33,104 nucleotides of DNA from positions 1 through 33,104 of the forward strand of contig NZ_JACMYP010000074.1 of the NCBI RefSeq assembly GCF_020889705.1, written 5' to 3'. Origin of the DNA: Bradyrhizobium altum. GTDB lineage: Bacteria > Pseudomonadota > Alphaproteobacteria > Rhizobiales > Xanthobacteraceae. Shown piece after piece: positions 30,885 through 33,104 of the stretch (the stretch's first letter is position 1; every line of letters begins with the position of its first letter). The position numbers and the translations under genes are program-made. The notes under the pieces were generated by a model. That model was not told the DNA's origin. It ran no database searches and saw nothing but the letters and a program-made list of their open reading frames with translations.

Positions 30885-31612
30885 TCACGCACCTGCACTG
30901 GAACGAAGCACGCTTTCGCTTGGTGCGATGGACAACAGCCAGTCGCCGAACACCTGCTCGGCTTGCGCGGCGACCGGCCTCGCCAGCGCCTGCATCGTCG
31001 CGCGCAGTTCGGGGATTGAGACTTTCGCGGCCGACAGTTCGACGGCGTGGCCGACATACCATTCCCCATTCCTCGAGCTGCCGCGGATCGGCCTCGAGGT
31101 GGAATTGCAGCGCGAGTGCGTTGCGGCCGTAAGCGAAGGCTTGGTTCTCGTAATTGGCATTCGAGGCCAGGCAGGTCGAAGGTGTCGCCGTGCCAGTGCA
31201 GCACTTTCGTCTGCAGGTTGCGCAGGCAGGACGATTTGCCGTCCGGCGTCAGGTCGATCGGCCCCCAGCCGATTTCCTTGACCTTGCCCGGGAACACGCG
31301 GCCGCCCAGCGCCAGCGCCATCAGTTGCGCGCAGAGGCAGATGCCGAGCGTCGGCAGTCCGCGGCGGAGCCGGTGTTCCAAGAGCGCAAGCTCGGTCGAG
31401 AGGAACGGATAAATGTCGGTCTCGTAGACCCCGATCGGGCCGCCCAGCACGATCAGGAGGTCCGCGTCGCTGACCGCGCGATCGGAGAGGTCGTCGACCG
31501 GCGCATCGCAGAACGACACGCTCCAGCCCGCACGCTCCATGATCGGGGCCAGCAGCCCGAGGTCCTCGAACGCAACATGGCGGATGGCAATGGCGGAGCG
31601 GGGTGGTCGCAT
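30885..31612 (-). pseudogene. class I glutamine amidotransferase, broken by two frameshifts
   Basis: The gene starts MRPPRSAIAIRHVAFEDLG and runs normally through the nucleophile region LGICLCAQLMALALGG to VLHWHGDTFDLP. Around 31165-31176 the frame changes, apparently through a small deletion. The next frame reads LASNANYENQAFAYGRNALALQFHLEAD, which holds the catalytic-His motif. At 31059-31072 a 7-base tandem duplication shifts the frame again, and the last part reads WYVGHAVELSAAKVSIPELRATMQALARP. Joined, the three pieces make a normal GATase1 protein of about 240 residues. No single frame can encode an active enzyme. A 265-residue frame that reads through the first break ends in arginine-rich nonsense and overlaps the SMP-30 gene. 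Confidence 0.85.
31059..31072. repeat. 7-base tandem duplication inside the amidotransferase pseudogene
   Basis: Two exact copies of CCATTCC (GGAATGG on the coding strand) lie side by side. Removing one copy joins LEEW to YVGHAVEL in frame, so the duplication itself is the frameshift. Confidence 0.85.
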
Positions 31613-31630
31613 CGGCAACGTCCAGCGTTT

Positions 31631-31654
31631 CGCTATATAATATCAAATATAGCG
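31631..31654. promoter_or_regulatory. Mo-box-like palindrome upstream of the amidotransferase pseudogene
   Basis: The arms CGCTATAT and ATATAGCG are exact complements with an 8-base AT-rich spacer. This resembles the ModE/MopAB operator (CGNTATATA half-sites). It lies 19 bases before the amidotransferase start codon, where it would overlap the -10 region. The neighbouring gene encodes a regulator with a ModE-like N-terminus. Confidence 0.55.
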
Positions 31655-31696
31655 CAGCGGATCGCGGCGAGTCCAGCCGCCACGGCACAGGGCTGA

Positions 31697-32782
31697 TCAG
31701 CGGTCGGAATGCATCTTCTCGAGAAAATCCTTCACGCCGCTGACGGCGCCGGTATTCGAGGCGACATAGCCGGGGAGCGCGCCCACGGCCTTGTGAAACT
31801 CGCTGCTCTTCATGATATCGAGCACGCGCTGCATCGGCTCGGTCTCGAGGAACGCGCGCTTGCAGACGAAGAAATAGTCCTCCGTGAGCAGCCGGATGAA
31901 ATCGAGGCCGAACTGCCGTGCGGCGGCCTCGACACCAAAACTCGCATCCGCCATGCCGCTTGCAACATAGGCGGCGACGGCGGCATGGGTGAACTCCATG
32001 TGCTGGGCGCCATTGATCCGGCTTTGCGGGATCTTGTGCAGCGTCAGCAATTGATCGAACAGCAGCCGCGTGCCGGAATCATGGTCGCGGTTGACGAAGC
32101 GGGCCTTGCGCTCGACCAGGTCCTTCAGCGAGGTGATCTTCAGCGGGTTGCCGCGCTTGACCATCAGGCCCATCTCGCGCGTGACGAAGTTGATGACACG
32201 GTCCTCGCGCGGGTCGAGCCATTCCCGGCAGGCCTTGATGCCCCGCGCGCGCAGTTCGCCGTGCGGCAGATGCACGCCGGAGAGATCGCAGGCGCCCTGC
32301 GCCAGCGAGACCAGCGAGTTCTGGTTGCTGACGTAACGGAGATCGACGCCCACGCCGCCTTCGCGATCGAGGAACTCGCGCAGCTTGGACACCGCGAAGC
32401 CGTGGCTGGCATGAACCCGGATGACCTGCGGCCGCTGCGCGAGGAACGGCTTGATCTCGGTCACCAGTTCCTGCGCGAGGTTCTCGAGCTGCAAGCCGAG
32501 CCGCGCCTGCATGCGCTCGCCGGCCCACACCAGCTTCTCGCCGAACGGCGTCAGCTTCGAGCCCTTGCCGCGCTGGGTCTCCACCAGCGGCACGCCGAAG
32601 AAGCCGGACCATTGCTCGATCAGATTCCAGACATGGCGATAGGACAGCTGCGCATCGGTGGCGGCACTGGTGATCTTCCCGGTCTTCCTGATCTCGTTGA
32701 GGATGCCGAGCATCACGACCGCGGTCTGCGGTGAGTTCTCTTTCCGAAAGCGCCAGACGGTCTCGATCTCGATCTGCAGCAT
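31697..32782 (-). CDS. transcriptional regulator: ModE/LysR-like HTH plus periplasmic-binding-protein-like domain
   Basis: The ATG at 32782 gives 361 residues starting MLQIEIETVWRFRK; a GTG four codons upstream is also possible. Residues about 20-90 form a winged helix (KITSAATDAQLSYRHVWNLIEQWSGFFGVPLVETQRGKGSKLTPFGEKLV) of the kind shared by ModE and LysR regulators. From about 120 a binding-protein-like domain follows: IRVHASHGFAVSKLREFL, LAQGACDLSGVHLP, MGLMVKRGNPLKITSLKDL and RFVNRDHDSGTRLLFDQLL are typical of the PBP_like domain of molybdate/tungstate-linked regulators. It is divergent from an aldehyde dehydrogenase gene that it probably controls. The effector is unknown; an oxyanion or small organic acid is plausible. 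Confidence 0.85.
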   Translation of the reverse strand: MLQIEIETVWRFRKENSPQTAVVMLGILNEIRKTGKITSAATDAQLSYRHVWNLIEQWSGFFGVPLVETQRGKGSKLTPFGEKLVWAGERMQARLGLQLENLAQELVTEIKPFLAQRPQVIRVHASHGFAVSKLREFLDREGGVGVDLRYVSNQNSLVSLAQGACDLSGVHLPHGELRARGIKACREWLDPREDRVINFVTREMGLMVKRGNPLKITSLKDLVERKARFVNRDHDSGTRLLFDQLLTLHKIPQSRINGAQHMEFTHAAVAAYVASGMADASFGVEAAARQFGLDFIRLLTEDYFFVCKRAFLETEPMQRVLDIMKSSEFHKAVGALPGYVASNTGAVSGVKDFLEKMHSDR

Positions 32783-32783
32783 C

Positions 32784-32826
32784 GTGGTCACCACTTATGA
32801 AGTTGACTTCATATCCTGGTATACCA
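32784..32826. promoter_or_regulatory. three adjacent palindromes between regulator and aldehyde dehydrogenase genes
   Basis: GTGGT/ACCAC around one base lies at 32784-32794, TATGAAGT/ACTTCATA around TG at 32796-32813, and the perfect TGGTATACCA at 32817-32826. They cover the translation start of the regulator and are likely operator sites for autoregulation and for the divergent gene. Confidence 0.5.
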
Positions 32827-32896
32827 ATAGGCACAAGATATCATATTTACTGCGCTTCAAAGCCTCCTACGTTGAAGAGCAACACCAGGAGGAAAT

Positions 32897-33104
32897 ATGA
32901 TGTCGGTTGCATATGACTATGAGCGCGACGCCCACCACACCCCGACCGTCCGGGACGAGCTGTTACTGATCGACGGTGCCCGTGTCCGCTCGCTGTCCGG
33001 AAAGACCTTCAAATCCCTCAATCCCGCCACCGAGCAGGTGATCGCGACCATCGCCGAAGGCAATGAGCTCGACGTCGACCGCGCGGTCGCCGCCGCCCGC
33101 CGCG
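32897..33104 (+). CDS. NAD(P)-dependent aldehyde dehydrogenase, N-terminus only
   Basis: Only the first 69 or so codons are in the window. AGGAGG lies just upstream of the ATG, which is doubled (ATGATG). The sequence LLIDGARVRSLSGKTFKSLNPATEQVIATIAEG is the usual start of the ALDH superfamily (the N-terminal IDG...NPATE pattern), followed by the helix ELDVDRAVAAARR. The catalytic cysteine and glutamate lie beyond the right edge, so substrate type cannot be told. The divergent ModE-like regulator gene, 114 bases away, probably controls it. Confidence 0.85.
   Translation, partial: MMSVAYDYERDAHHTPTVRDELLLIDGARVRSLSGKTFKSLNPATEQVIATIAEGNELDVDRAVAAARR

Noticed and set aside
30821..31618. Uninterrupted 265-codon version of the amidotransferase
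   Set aside because: After residue 155 the sequence turns into arginine/serine-rich nonsense and overlaps the SMP-30 gene, while the true C-terminal motifs appear in two other frames.

Overview
The window comes from a high-GC alphaproteobacterium and looks like a Bradyrhizobium or a close relative in the Nitrobacteraceae. The evidence is the codon use, the paired peptide-type and nitrate-type ABC importers, a PraR-like Xre regulator, an HWE-family sensor kinase, and several intergenic palindromic repeats that I recall as typical of that group (4005-4051, 10744-10824, 23435-23483, 29849-29933). No tRNA, rRNA, CRISPR array, transposase or phage gene was seen.

Layout. 1-2617 (minus): a SAM-dependent methyltransferase cut by the left edge, and a glycogen-synthase-type enzyme. 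2791-9520 (plus): a CaiB/BaiF-type CoA-transferase, then a tightly packed five-gene dipeptide/oligopeptide-type ABC importer. 9663-11928 (plus): a zinc alcohol dehydrogenase and an isocitrate/isopropylmalate-dehydrogenase-family enzyme separated by a cloverleaf-like repeat.

11981-18267 is the most distinctive part. A minus-strand operon encodes an SsuD-like flavin-dependent monooxygenase, a stand-alone amino-acid adenylation enzyme, a stand-alone carrier protein and a GNAT-like protein. It is divergent from a NodU/TobZ-type carbamoyltransferase. Together they look like a compact biosynthetic locus that activates an amino acid, holds it on a carrier protein, oxidises and perhaps acylates it, and carbamoylates a hydroxyl. 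I know of no described pathway with this exact gene set.

18268-20387: a secreted His/Gly-rich small protein, an Xre regulator with a clear terminator, an unusual 570-base intergenic stretch with several near-perfect palindromes, and a small hypothetical protein. 20403-23335 (minus): a Cache-HWE sensor kinase upstream of a DctA-type C4-dicarboxylate symporter. 23516-25853: a beta-lactamase-fold serine hydrolase divergent from an intradiol (hydroxyquinol-type) dioxygenase.

25854-29786: a nitrate-type ABC importer (Tat-exported binding protein, permease, ATPase) followed by a single-domain globin. Its long leader carries a sigma-54-like element and a possible attenuator. 29982-33104: an SMP-30 family protein, a class I glutamine amidotransferase broken by two frameshifts, a Mo-box-like palindrome, a regulator with a ModE-like N-terminus and a binding-protein-like domain, and a divergent aldehyde dehydrogenase cut by the right edge.
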